Part shown: in pieces, positions 23,625 through 32,782 of the stretch
How the letters are laid out: each line of letters begins with the position of its first letter
How positions within the stretch are numbered: the stretch's first letter is position 1
Source of the DNA: Euglena gracilis
Taxonomy: Eukaryota > Euglenida > Euglenophyceae > Euglenales
Assembly (NCBI GenBank): GCA_039621445.1
Contig: CP154957.1
Span: forward strand, 38,410,654-38,474,653
DNA length: 64,000 nucleotides
Direction of reading: 5' to 3'
Notes under the pieces: model-generated
The model's database searches: none
The model's input: the letters and a program-made list of their open reading frames with translations, nothing else
Told to the model about the DNA's origin: nothing
Made by a program: the position numbers and the translations under genes

Positions 23625-23726
23625 GACACCTCGGGCTCCGCACTTTGCCATTGTGAGGCCATGCCTTGCTCGCCGGCGGTGTTGTGTGATTGTTCGTTTT
23701 GCGCTGGGTTAGGAGGTCCCGCTTAG
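23625..23726 (+). mobile_element. Element B, 5' terminal segment (split off by element A)
   Basis: It begins with the family 1 terminus GACACCTCGGGCTCCGCAC, runs through the inverted terminal repeat (GTGAGGCCATGCCTTGCTC ... GGAGGTCCCGCTTAG) and stops at 23,726. Element A's end TCGTACTCCC follows. The continuation TGCCTATTTTCGCCGG is at 28,289. The same place in element C reads unbroken (CGCTTAGTGCC at about 33,150). Confidence 0.9.
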
Positions 23727-23889
23727 TCGTACTCCCTCGAGTAAAACGACAACGGAGGAATGGACACCGAGGGCGAAGCACAAAGACCTTGTGAGGCCAT
23801 GCCTTGCTCGCCGGCGGTGTTGTTTGGATTGTTCGTGTTCGCTGGGTTAGGAGGTCCCGCTTAGTGCCGCCTCGCCGGAGTTGGCTGAC

Positions 23890-25120
23890 GATGCTGCTCC
23901 GACTGGGCGACGTGACTTCTTGCCCCTGGGGGGTGTCCCCTCCCCCCCTCCTGGCCCACACTCTCTGACCGAGGGCTTTTGAAGACAAATTTTCTTTTAC
24001 GGGTGGGGGGGTCGGGCTCACAAGGTCTTTGTGCTTCGCCCTCGGTGTCCCTTCCTCCCTTGTCGTTTTTACTCGAGGGAGTACGAGACACCTCGGCTCC
24101 GCACTTTGCCCTTGTGAGGCCTGATTGTGCACTGAAATTAGGGGGGCCAGGGCATGTTCCAGGGCACCTTGGGCACCAAGTCGTTGATAGTGGGCTGTAA
24201 AAGCCTCCACCCCCCTCCACTGGCCAATTTCGCAAACTTCTTGGGCAGAAAGGCCCAATTTTTTGAGTAAACCGACTCCTGCTCCTCTGGTGGAGTGGGC
24301 CCCCCACACCTGGGGGGTCACCCCATGCTTGGCCAAAAAATCTTTTGTGATGGAAGCAACAGTGTCTGCACTTATGGCCCTGAAGGGGGGTTTTAATGAA
24401 ATCAGCAGGGGGCCCCCAGGTCTGACGAATAAACGTGTTGCAGCAACATAGCACATCATTAAATGAAATGGGCTTATTTGGGGACATTGGGGAGTGGACA
24501 CCACCCTTTCCCATTTATGGAATTTTTGTCCTTTACGCTTAATCTTGATGTAGGGTGCCCTACCCAACACACTGGTGGTTCGTTTGACTTGTGCCAAATC
24601 TGAGGATCGGTATAAACAGAGGATGCGTGAACAAAAAATCAGTTGTGTACGCAATGTACAAATATCAGTGGGCATAGGCGCCTTTACCAGCCCCAGGAGG
24701 ATTGGGAGGGGATCCAAAATGCCCCATACTTCTCCAAGTTTTGGTTCCAAAGCCTCTTGTAGGGGGTTAACAGAGTGTGGAATCTCAGCCCACCAAACCC
24801 AGGAATCAAAAGCATTGCACTATAGGCATTACGGGCTTGGGCCTTGGAAAATTGGAATAATTGTATTAAAGCGTCAGCCACTTGGTCAGTGGTGGCTTCT
24901 GGGGGGGGCACCCCCATTTGTTCCAAAATTACCCACAGAAGTGCAAAAGCACTCTGATAACGCTTTAAACTGGGGTTTCTCCCCAGGAAATCTTCAATGG
25001 TTTTAAGCTGAATTTGTTTCCCCTCCAAAATTTGCCTGAGCAAATCATGCAAAGCAGGGGCCACCTGGGGGGTGGCATTTGTTCCCCCCTGCAATTGGTG
25101 AACATACCCCTGTAGGGGGT
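23890..25120 (-). pseudogene. Tyrosine recombinase (YR) of element A
   Basis: YRs of this kind integrate the circular DNA copy of the element by strand exchange. The first part (from about 25,120, ...HQLQGGTNATPQVAPALHD) has LEGKQIQ..IEDFLGRNPSLKRY and the core-binding helices. Near 24,718 a one-base loss breaks the frame, and the catalytic part continues in the frame ending at 23,434. It shows the arginine of RSSDLAQ, the H-x-x-R of HSTRGAG, the W of GQWRGVE and the nucleophile region FTAHYQRL. The start overlaps the end of the RNase H/methyltransferase frame by about 150 bases in another frame. A missing G in the internal complementary region then shifts the C-terminus compared with elements B and C. 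Confidence 0.88.
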
Positions 25121-25800
25121 GATTTTCAGGCAGGGGGTCCCTGGAGCTTTCATTTTTATTAATTGGGGCCACCACGTGGCTGAATCCCAGTAGGGGGTGA
25201 CCATCAAAACTTTGGTCTGGGGAAACATTTTCAACCTGGGTAAAAATTTTTGAATTATTGACCAGGGGGGGTTTGCATAAAGATCCCCCATGTTGTCCAG
25301 TGGACATTGTAATGCATTTATCGCTGTGGCTTCCCAATGGGGCCACCTGGCCACAAATTTGGGCAGTTTTTTGTTGCCTGGGGAGGCAAATAAATCTGTT
25401 TCCAGATTTATGAAATCTTTGAACTGCTGTCTGAGCCATTGAAAAAGTTGGGGGTCTAAAGAATAATCCCCCCTGTCCATTTCCCACCTGCTGATGGGGT
25501 CTGCTAGGCATTCCTTTGAAGGCACCCAGTTGACTTGGAGGTTTACTTGGTGCTCCGTGCACCACTTGAAAAATGGTCTTAGCATTTTGTTGAAGGGGTC
25601 CTTTCTGCCCCCACCTTTTGTTAGGTAAAAGTAAATTACCTGGTTGTCTACTGACAAGGAAACGGTTTCCCCAGGTTTGCTCAAACTTTTCACAGTGTTG
25701 ATTGCTGCACTGAGCTCCTTTACATTGATGTGCAAAATGGAGTCTTTTCTCCAAAATTCCTGCACAATTTCTCCTGTGTGGATGTCTAGCCCCCCCCCCA
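24965..25800 (-). CDS. RNase H (C-terminal part) and NPPW methyltransferase-like domain of element A
   Basis: This is the RNase H continuation after HSDSSTHAWGG: INVKELSAAINTVKSL, SLSVDNQVIYFYLTKGGG and VNWVPSKECLADPISRWE. The RNase H removes RNA from RNA/DNA hybrids during reverse transcription. A DIRS-type methyltransferase-like domain follows with ETDLFASPGNKKLPKFV, MGDLYANPPWSIIQKFL (the NPPW motif of adenine methyltransferases) and VLMVTPYWDSATWWPQL. The frame also stays open far upstream to 27,997, but upstream of 25,800 it is a shadow of RT and part of Gag. The switch from the RT frame occurs at the C9 run at 25,791-25,799, which argues for a frameshift mutation. Confidence 0.85.
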
Positions 25801-27051
25801 GGCATGGGTGCTGCTGTCTGAGTGCAACATTCTGGTTGCAGTTTGGGGGAAGGGTCTGCCCCCCCAGGTGTCCAGCAGAATTTTTATTTCCCTTAATTGG
25901 GCTTTGATTTCCTGGGAAATGTGGTGTTTTGAGTCCCAGGGGGCTGTGGACTTTGCCACCAAAAAATTTGCTAGGGAGTCTGTAAAAGCCCTTAAAAAGG
26001 GCAGGGCCATTAGGTTGCATCTTATTTGGCCCAAAATGGCAGCCAACTGCCTTTTTGACATGTAATCTTTTTTCACGATTTTTCCCAGCTCCTTTTTTAT
26101 GGTTTTGACTTTCAGGGGGGGCACCTGTAGCTTTCCTTCCTGGAAGTTCAGTTGAAAACCCAGATGGGTTACCACTTGTGTGGGCTGGAGGGTGGACTTT
26201 TTTATATTGATTTTGAACCCAGAATCCAGCAAATCTTTGACAACTCTGTTCAGGTGATTTTGCAATGTGTTTTGGGTGGGGGCCACCAGCAAAATGTCGT
26301 CCAGGTAAATAAACACCTGGATGCCTCTTTTTCTCCACAGCTTTTCGAATGTTTTCATCACTGACATGAAAATTTGGGGCATTACATTTAGCCCAAAGCA
26401 GCCTGTTTGAAATTCCCAGGTCTGCCCCCCCACCTGATGCCTTAAAAATGGCCTTAGGCCTTGACCTAATGGAATATGAAAATAGGCATCCTTTAGGTCT
26501 ATTTTTGCTGCCCAGTGGCCTTTTTCCAAAACTGGAAAAATGTGCTGGATATGATCCAGCTTGAAAGGTTTTACTTGAAACTGCTGATTTATTTCTCTGC
26601 AGTCGCTGATCATTCTCCATTTGGTTGTTCCCCCTTCTGGTTTTGAAATTAAAAACCATGGGATCAAATGCTGGGTTTTTGAGTCCCAAACTCGTTTCAC
26701 TGCCCCAGTTTTTTCGTAATCCAACAGGATTTTTTCTGCCTGGTTCAGGTCCAGGTTGGCTCTGGGTTTTGGGTGGGTGGACAATTTTGGGGGATTCACC
26801 CAGGGGGGTTGAATTCCATTTTTTATCAATTGACATGTTGCTGGGGGGGCATTTTTTGTCCACCATTTTAGACTTTTCTGAAGTCTTTGGAACAGGGGGG
26901 TGTCTCCCCATTTTTCCTCCATGGAATTTATTTTCCCAACTAGATGATTTCCTGGGGGCTGGGTGGGGGGTGTTGGACATTTCACAGCCCCTAGAGCCCC
27001 TAGGGCTTGAGCCCTTGGAAAATGAAAATGTTTCTGGGGATGTGCATGCAC
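25786..27051 (-). CDS. Reverse transcriptase of element A (DIRS-like)
   Basis: About 420 residues. The landmarks are EKILLDYEKTGAVKRV, PWFLISKPEGGTTKWRMISD, KIDLKDAYFHIP (first catalytic aspartate), GCFGLNVMPQIF, YLDDILLVAPTQ (the Y-x-D-D active site), LGFQLNFQEGK and, at the end, HSDSSTHAWGG, the opening of RNase H. This is a complete RT core of the DIRS/Ty3-like lineage. It is out of frame with both the gag frame upstream and the RNase H frame downstream, through changes in G/C runs. Elements B and C show that Gag and RT were originally one frame. Confidence 0.9.
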   Translation of the reverse strand: MHAHPQKHFHFPRAQALGALGAVKCPTPPTQPPGNHLVGKINSMEEKWGDTPLFQRLQKSLKWWTKNAPPATCQLIKNGIQPPWVNPPKLSTHPKPRANLDLNQAEKILLDYEKTGAVKRVWDSKTQHLIPWFLISKPEGGTTKWRMISDCREINQQFQVKPFKLDHIQHIFPVLEKGHWAAKIDLKDAYFHIPLGQGLRPFLRHQVGGQTWEFQTGCFGLNVMPQIFMSVMKTFEKLWRKRGIQVFIYLDDILLVAPTQNTLQNHLNRVVKDLLDSGFKINIKKSTLQPTQVVTHLGFQLNFQEGKLQVPPLKVKTIKKELGKIVKKDYMSKRQLAAILGQIRCNLMALPFLRAFTDSLANFLVAKSTAPWDSKHHISQEIKAQLREIKILLDTWGGRPFPQTATRMLHSDSSTHAWGGG

Positions 27052-28004
27052 TCTCTCCCTCTCTGCTCACACTCTCGCTGGAGGATCTTGTTGTTGGTTT
27101 CCATACCATAGGGCTTACTGCCCCGGATTTGCCTGTCTGGCCTTCTTGATGTTGATGATGTTGGTAGCCATACCATAGGGGGCCCACTGTGGGACCCCCC
27201 CTTGTTGATTGAGCAGGAATAAATGCTGGTGGGGAGTCTTCCCCTTCCTGTTCCTCCTGGGGCTGGGCAGGGGGCTGCCCATTTAAATACAAAGCCCTTG
27301 CAGGGCTGCCCCTTAGCTTCTGGGGGGCCTGTGATGGACCCCCCTTGTGGTCTTGTTGAAATTGATCTTCTGGACATTTCTGGCCCCAATGGCCTTGATG
27401 ATAACTTGAGAGGCCCCAATGGCCTGTTTGATTTCTGGGTCGCCATGCCCATTTGAAATCTTGAGGGGTTCTTGGGGCCCCACCCTTGACCCCTGGGGGG
27501 TGGTGTGATTGATAAGTGATGGGGATGGTGTGTCTGACCTTTTCTGCCCCTGCCATGTCCTGTGGGGCCTTGGTGCTGGTGGCCACCTTGGCCTTTGTTC
27601 CAGCGACTTTGGATGCTGTAGATGCCTTCATGGCTGGTTGTGCCGTCATGGCTTCTGTGGCCACCATGGCCTGTGCGGTTCTGGCTGCCATAGCCCCGCT
27701 TGAAAACATACTGTGTTTTGGAAAGTTGGCCACCATGGCCCTGTTTCCAATGACCGCAGTGGTCTGCTGGTTGTTGCTTCTGCCCATTGCGGGGTCTTCT
27801 GACCACTGTCTGCCAGGGTCCGTGGCCATCACTCTGGGGGGTTTGGGTTGTGAAAGTTTCTTTTGGGGAAATTTCTTTTGGGGAAGGGGCAGCCACGGTT
27901 CGCCATAGTCGACCCGCGCCGTCAGGTTGTCCAGCTGCTGCGGCTTCTGCTGCTCCCTCTTGAAGTTCTCCAGCGCTGTTCGTCTTGGAAATTGCATCTT
28001 TCAT
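27000..28004 (-). pseudogene. Gag of element A, N-terminal and middle part
   Basis: Starts MKDAISKTNSAGELQEG and carries SDGHGPWQTVVRRP, which is shared with Gag of elements B, C and E (DGHGPW motif). The middle is rich in Gly/His/Gln (GHGGH, GQGGHQHQG), a low-complexity basic composition typical of RNA-binding segments. There is no CCHC zinc knuckle. The true frame leaves this reading near 27,250, because the RT-compatible sequence PPMVW...SVSREGESACTS is found in another frame. Alone it cannot make a full-length Gag. Confidence 0.75.
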
Positions 28005-28471
28005 TGAAATCTTTCAGATGCTTCAACAATTTCTGTTTTGAGGTTCTGCACGAGCGTCTTGTTCTGAATATGTTGAATTGATTGATTGACTTCTTCTTCT
28101 TCCAATTGAAACGGTATTTGACGTTCCTTTCTTCTGGGTGTCGAAGGGCAAATTAAGAATCAGCCAACTTCGGCGAAAAAAGGCACTAAGCGGGACCTCC
28201 TAACCCAGCGAACACGAACAATCCAAACAACACCGCCGGCGAGCAAGGCATGGCCTCACAAGGGCCAAAGTGCGGTGCCCGAGGTGTCTGCCTATTTTCG
28301 CCGGAGTTGGCTGATTCTTAACTTGCCCTTCGACACCCAGAAGAAAGGAACAAAGTTCACGAACGAAGAACAACCGAAACAAGAAGTCAATATCAATTCA
28401 ATATCCAGAAGAACACGAACCAGACGAACATCAATTGAAGAATTCAATTAACAATTTCAATTTCGACTTCG

Positions 28472-31264
28472 ATGAGCAATGCACTGGAGAAGCAATTGGA
28501 ATCATATGATCACGGACGTCCTGGAGGAGCGGCCGCAGCAGCTGGAGACCTTGGAGATGCAGTCATCACGTGGAAAACCGTGGCCGTTCTTCCCACCCAG
28601 ACCCCCACCCCAGAAATTTCCCAGCCCAGAACCCCACCCAATGACGGCCACGGTCCTTGGACCATTGTGGCCAGAAGGCCCACAAGACAAAAGTCAGCCC
28701 CAGCCCACGGTGGGCAAGGAATGGGCCATGGAGGCCCAAAACGCTTTACAATTGGACAATCAAAGCCCACACATCAGGGGCATTTCACTCAAAGGCGCCC
28801 AGTCGCCTGGGCACAAATTGGCCAGAAGAGGGGGAGATGGAATCAAGGCCAAGGAGGTCAACACCACAAGGGCCATGGGGGCCAGTTTTTCAAGCAAATC
28901 CACTCAGGAAGGGGCAGAAAAGGTCTGTCCAACCCCCCCAATTCAGCTTGCACAACAACCCCTCTCAAGGGGACAAAGGGGGACACAGCAGCCCCCCCAG
29001 ATTTCCAATGGAGCTGGAGACCAAGGTCAAGAACAGCCCCATGGAGGGGAGACCAAGGACTGGAGCAGAATTTCATTCAATGTCATTTGCACGGCCATGG
29101 CGGCCAAAAAGTGCAGGGCCAGGGCGGCCAGTTTTTACAGGGCCATGGCGGCCAGTTTTTACAGGGCCATGGAGGCCAGAATTTATCAGGCCAGGGAGGC
29201 CAAATGAGTCAACAAGGCCATGGGGGCCAAAGGGGTGGTCCAGAAATGGCCCCCCAGAAGCTAAGGTGCAAAGCTTATATAAATCAACTGCAGCAGCCCC
29301 AGGAGGATGCCCCACAGGGGGCATTGGAGGAAAAGGGGGCCAACCCCCCAGATCAATTTACTTCTCTCATGGCAGGGGCAGATCAGAACAAGGGGGGGAC
29401 CCTCGAAGGCCCCCCTATGGTATGTCATCTGACAACACCGATGACAAGGTCCAGCACAAGAGAGTCTGTGAGCAGAGAGGGAGAGAGTGCATGCACACCC
29501 CCCCAGTGTTCATTTCAAAGTACTCAATCCCTGGGGGTGAAATGTCCAACACCCCCCACCCAGCCCCCCCAAAATCATTTACTTCAGGAAATAAATTCCA
29601 TGGAGGAAAAATGGGGAGACACCCCCCTGCACCAACGTTTGCAAAAAAGCCTGAAATGGTGGAAAAAACATGCACCTCAAGCAACATGTCAACTCATCAG
29701 GGATGGAATTCAAACCCCCTGGGCACATCCCCCAAAATTGTCCACCCACCCAAAAACCAGAGCAAATTTGGACCTAAACCAGGCAGAAAAGATACTGCAG
29801 GACTACGAAAAAACTGGATCAGTAAGGAGGGTTGTGAATTCAAACTCCCAGCATCTGATACCCTGGTTTTTGATTTCAAAACCAGAAGGGGGACTAACAA
29901 AATGGAGGCTGATAAGCGACTGCAGGGAACTAAATCAACAGTTCCGAGTCAAACCTTTCAAGTTGGACCACATCCAACATATTTTCCCTGTTTTGGAAAA
30001 AGGCCACTGGGCAGCCAAAATCGATTTAAAGGATGCTTATTTTCACATCCCAGTGAGCCAGGCCCTAAGGCCATTTTTAAGACATCAGGTGGGGGGACAG
30101 ACCTGGGAATTCCAGGCAGGCTGTTTTGGCCTGAATGTCATGCCCCAAATCTTCATGGGGGTCATGAAAACCTTCGAAAAACTTTGGAGAAAACGGGGCA
30201 TTCAGGTATTCATATACCTGGACGACATTTTGCTGGTGGCCCCAACACAAAACAATTTACAACATCATCTCAACACAGTGGTCAGAGATTTGTTGAGAGC
30301 AGGGTTCAAAATCAATGTCAAAAAGTCAACCCTGCAGCCCACCCAAATTGTAAATTATCTTGGATTCCAACTAAACTTCCAAGAGGGAAAATTACAGGTG
30401 CCCCCTCAGAAAATAAAAACAGTAAAAAAGGAGCTGGGAAAAATGGTGAAAAAAGATTACATGTCAAAAAGGCAATTGGCTGCCATTTTGGGCCAAATAA
30501 GGTGCAACCTGATGGCCCTGCCCTTTTTAAGGGCTTTTACAGGTTCCCTGACAAAATTTTTGGTGGCAAATTCCACAGCACCCTGGGATTCAAAACATCC
30601 CATTTCACAGGAAATAAAGGCCCAATTAAGAGAAATAAAAATTCTGCTGGACACCTGGGGGGGCAGGCCCTTCCCCCAAAATGCAACAAGAGAGTTGCAC
30701 TCAGACAGCAGCACCCATGCCTGGGGGGGGCTGGACATTCGAACTGGAAAAATCGTCCAAGAGTTTTGGAGAGAAAACTCCACTTTGCACATCAATGTAA
30801 AGGAGTTAAGTGCAGCCATAAGCACAGTAAAAAGTCTCAGCAAGCCAGGAGAAACTGTGTCCCTGTCAGTGGACAATCAAGTAATTTATTATTATTTAAC
30901 AAAAGGTGGGGGCAAGAAAGACCCGTTCAACACAATGCTAAGACCATTTTTCAAATGGTGCATGGAGAAAAATGTCAATCTCCAAGTAAACTGGGTCCCA
31001 TCAAAGGAATGCCTGGCAGACCCCATAAGCAGATGGGAAATGGACAGGCGGGACTACTCACTCGACCCCAAACTTTTTCACTGGCTGAAACAGCAATTCA
31101 AAAATTGCATAAATCTAGAAACAGACCTTTTTGCATCCCCAGGCAACAGAAAACTGCCACAATTTGTGGCCAGGTGGCCCCACTGGGAAGCCACAGCTGT
31201 GGACGCTTTACAATGTCCACTGGACAACATGGGGGATCTTTATGCAAACCCCCCTGGTCTGTAA
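28472..31264 (+). CDS. Gag-RT-RNase H polyprotein of element B (930 aa)
   Basis: One uninterrupted frame. Residues 1-330 are Gag: MSNALEKQLES start, DGHGPWTIVARRP, then a run of GHGGQ/GQGGQ units that looks like an RNA-binding low-complexity segment. Residues of about 390-800 form the RT: KCPTPPTQPP linker, DLNQAEKILQDYEK, LIPWFLISKPEGG, KIDLKDAYFHIP, GCFGLNVMPQIFM and YLDDILLVAPTQ. RNase H follows: HSDSSTHAWGG, NVKELSAAISTVK, SVDNQVIYYYL and PSKECLADPISRW. The frame then enters the methyltransferase-like domain (DLFASPGNRKLPQFV, GDLYANPP) and is cut short at PPGL by loss of one C in a run at about 31,246-31,252 (six C, against seven in A and C). The start fits element C, where the same MSNA(L/V)EK start is kept. 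Confidence 0.92.
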   Translation: MSNALEKQLESYDHGRPGGAAAAAGDLGDAVITWKTVAVLPTQTPTPEISQPRTPPNDGHGPWTIVARRPTRQKSAPAHGGQGMGHGGPKRFTIGQSKPTHQGHFTQRRPVAWAQIGQKRGRWNQGQGGQHHKGHGGQFFKQIHSGRGRKGLSNPPNSACTTTPLKGTKGDTAAPPDFQWSWRPRSRTAPWRGDQGLEQNFIQCHLHGHGGQKVQGQGGQFLQGHGGQFLQGHGGQNLSGQGGQMSQQGHGGQRGGPEMAPQKLRCKAYINQLQQPQEDAPQGALEEKGANPPDQFTSLMAGADQNKGGTLEGPPMVCHLTTPMTRSSTRESVSREGESACTPPQCSFQSTQSLGVKCPTPPTQPPQNHLLQEINSMEEKWGDTPLHQRLQKSLKWWKKHAPQATCQLIRDGIQTPWAHPPKLSTHPKTRANLDLNQAEKILQDYEKTGSVRRVVNSNSQHLIPWFLISKPEGGLTKWRLISDCRELNQQFRVKPFKLDHIQHIFPVLEKGHWAAKIDLKDAYFHIPVSQALRPFLRHQVGGQTWEFQAGCFGLNVMPQIFMGVMKTFEKLWRKRGIQVFIYLDDILLVAPTQNNLQHHLNTVVRDLLRAGFKINVKKSTLQPTQIVNYLGFQLNFQEGKLQVPPQKIKTVKKELGKMVKKDYMSKRQLAAILGQIRCNLMALPFLRAFTGSLTKFLVANSTAPWDSKHPISQEIKAQLREIKILLDTWGGRPFPQNATRELHSDSSTHAWGGLDIRTGKIVQEFWRENSTLHINVKELSAAISTVKSLSKPGETVSLSVDNQVIYYYLTKGGGKKDPFNTMLRPFFKWCMEKNVNLQVNWVPSKECLADPISRWEMDRRDYSLDPKLFHWLKQQFKNCINLETDLFASPGNRKLPQFVARWPHWEATAVDALQCPLDNMGDLYANPPGL

Positions 31265-31473
31265 TCCAAAAATTTCTCCCCAGATTAAGAATGTTTCCAC
31301 GGACCAAAGTTTTGATGGTCACCCCCTACTGGGATTCAGCCACATGGTGGCCCCAATTAATAAAAATGAGAGTTCCAGGGACCCCCTGCCTAAAAATCAC
31401 CCCCTACAAGGGCATGTTCACCAATTGCAGGGGGGAAAAATGCCACCCGCCAGGTGGCCCCTCCTTTGCGTGA
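31240..31473 (+). pseudogene. End of the methyltransferase-like domain of element B, other frame
   Basis: After the lost C the domain continues one frame over: PPWSVIQKFLPRL, then TKVLMVTPYWDSATWWPQL and the C-terminus to the stop at 31,473. Only this end of the 938-residue open frame 28,657-31,473 is real protein. The rest is a shadow of Gag-RT. Confidence 0.85.
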
Positions 31474-32669
31474 TTTGCTCAGGCAAATTTTGGAGGGGAA
31501 ACAAATACAAAATTCAACCATTACAGATTTCCTGGGCAGAAACCCCAGTTTGAAAAGGTACCAAAGTGCCTTTACACTTTTATGGGTCATTCTGGACAAA
31601 ATGGGGGTGCCCCCCCCCAAAGCAACCACAGACCAAGTGGCTGACGCTTTAATTCAACTTTTTCAATTTTCAAAGGCCCAGGCCCGTAATGCATACAGTG
31701 CTGTGCTTTTGATCCCTGGCTTGGGTGGCCTAAGGTTTAATACCTTATTAACACCTTACAAAAGGCTTTGGAACCAGAATCTGGAAAAATATGGTGCTTT
31801 TTGGGATCCCCTCCCAATCCTCCTGGGGCTGGCAAGGCAGCCTGTGCCCACTGATATTTGTGCATTGCGCACACAGCTCATTTTTTGTTCACGCATCCTG
31901 TGTTTATACCGTTCATCTGATTTGGCACAAGTCAAAAGAACCACAAGTGTGTTGGGGGGGGGCACCCTACATTCAAATCAAACGTAAAGGACAGAAATTC
32001 CACAAGTGGGAAAGAGTTGTGTCAATTCCCCACTGTCCCAAAATCAGTCCCTTTCATTTAATTATGGCTTATGTGGCCGCAACCCGATTTTACGTAAAGC
32101 CTGGGGGTCCCCTTCTGATTTCCTTAAAACCCCCCTATACACCCATAAGTGCTGACACAATTGCTTCTATTACAAGAGAATTTTTGACCAAACAGGGGGT
32201 ACCCCCCCAGGTGTGGGGACCCCACTCCACCAGAGGGGCAGGGGTTGGGTTGCTCAAACAATTGGGCCTTTCAGCCCAAGAAGTTTGTGAAATTGGGCAA
32301 TGGAAAGGCTTTGAGGCCTTTACAGCCCATTATCAAAGACTGGGTACCCAAGGTACCTTGGAAAATGCCCTGGCCCCCCTCATTTCAGTGCACAATCTGG
32401 CCTCACAATGGCAAAGTGCGGAGCCCGAGGTGTCTCGTACTCCCTCGAGGAAAACCGACAAGAGAGGAAGGGACACCGAGGGCGGAGCACAAAGACATTG
32501 TGAGCCCGACCCCCCCCTCCCTTTGAAAAAATTTGTCTTCAAACGCCCTCGGTCAGAAAGTGGGGGCCAGGGGGGGGAAACCCCCCAGGGGAAGAGACAG
32601 GAGCACGGTCGCCACGTCGGAGACAATGCAGCCAACTCCGGCGAGGCGGCACTAAGCGGGACCTCCTAA
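31454..32669 (+). pseudogene. Tyrosine recombinase (YR) of element B, one frameshift
   Basis: The first frame (31,454-31,987) holds DLLRQILEGKQIQ, FLGRNPSLKRYQSAF, DALIQLFQFSKAQARNAYS and LYRSSDLAQVKRTTSVLGG (catalytic Arg in RSSD). At the G9 run 31,954-31,962 (eight G in C) the frame shifts and continues to 32,669 with KRKGQKFHKWERVV, YVAATRF, HSTRGAG (H-x-x-R), EVCEIGQWKGFEAFTAHYQRL (W and catalytic Tyr). The last about 70 codons run through the internal complementary region and into the inverted terminal repeat, ending SGEAALSGTS at a stop inside it. YRs recombine circular DNA into targets without duplication, in line with what is seen at the element's borders. Confidence 0.9.
32407..32499. 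repeat. Internal complementary region of element B
   Basis: It is the reverse complement of the element's left outer end (AATGGCAAAGTGCGGAGCCC ... GTGTC) directly followed by that of its right outer end (TCGTACTCCCTCGAGG ... AGACATT). The junction lies between 32,434 and 32,435. Together with 32,724-32,782 it forms an inverted repeat of about 60 bp. In the DIRS1 model this region templates completion of the ends and circle closure. Matching regions are in A (24,086/24,087), C (37,450/37,451), H (32,942/32,943), E (38,908/38,909) and G (46,960/46,961). Confidence 0.9.
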
Positions 32670-32723
32670 CCCAGCGCACAACGAACAATCACACAACACC
32701 GCCGGCGAGCAAGGCATGGCCTC
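32630..32723. repeat. Right inverted terminal repeat of element B
   Basis: GCCAACTCCGGCGAGGCGGC ... GGGACCTCCTAACCCAGCGC ... GCCGGCGAGCAAGGCATGGC is the reverse complement of the left repeat (split between 23,649-23,726 and 28,289-28,320). It also encodes the YR C-terminus and its stop. Confidence 0.88.
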
Positions 32724-32782
32724 ACAATGTCTTTGTGCTCCGCCCTTGGTGTCCCTTGTCGGTTTTCCTCGAGGGAGTACGA

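Larger units (their letters stand above)
23727..28288 (-). mobile_element. Family 1 DIRS-like YR retrotransposon A (4,562 bp), inserted in element B
   Basis: On its own strand it starts at 28,288 (GACACCTCGGGC-type end) and finishes at 23,727 with ...GGGAGTACGA. Inverted terminal repeats lie at about 28,165-28,255 and 23,795-23,890. The internal complementary region at about 24,020-24,112 joins both ends (GTACGA|GACACC at 24,086/24,087). The order of domains on the minus strand is Gag, RT, RNase H, methyltransferase-like, YR, which is the DIRS order. The host's terminal repeat is broken without any target duplication. Several one-base indels in homopolymers split the coding frames, so this copy is probably dead. 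Confidence 0.92.
28289..32782 (+). mobile_element. Family 1 DIRS-like YR retrotransposon B (main body; 4,596 bp with the 5' segment)
   Basis: It resumes at 28,289 with TGCCTATTTTCGCC after the element A insertion and ends at 32,782 with GAGGGAGTACGA. The right inverted terminal repeat is 32,630-32,723, followed by a 3' outer tail of about 58 bp. The internal complementary region is 32,407-32,499. The flanks (TTTTTGG before 23,625 and GCCTCCCGGG at 32,783) rejoin exactly as in the intact tandem-repeat copy at about 23,410-23,420, so there is no target duplication. The coding order is Gag-RT-RNase H in one frame, then methyltransferase-like, then YR. It is the best preserved family 1 copy, with two frameshifts seen. 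Confidence 0.93.

Noticed and set aside
24965-27997. 1,010-codon minus-strand frame as one protein
   Set aside because: Only its last third (RNase H and methyltransferase-like) and a short Gag part are meaningful. RT motifs are in the frame 25,786-27,051.
23727-28288. Element A as an LTR retrotransposon or virus-like provirus
   Set aside because: No direct LTRs, no integrase or protease. The ends are inverted, there is an internal complementary region and a tyrosine recombinase, so it is DIRS-like.
28657-31473. 938-codon plus-strand open frame
   Set aside because: It overlaps the Gag-RT frame and carries no motif until its last about 70 codons. Treated as a shadow except for that end.
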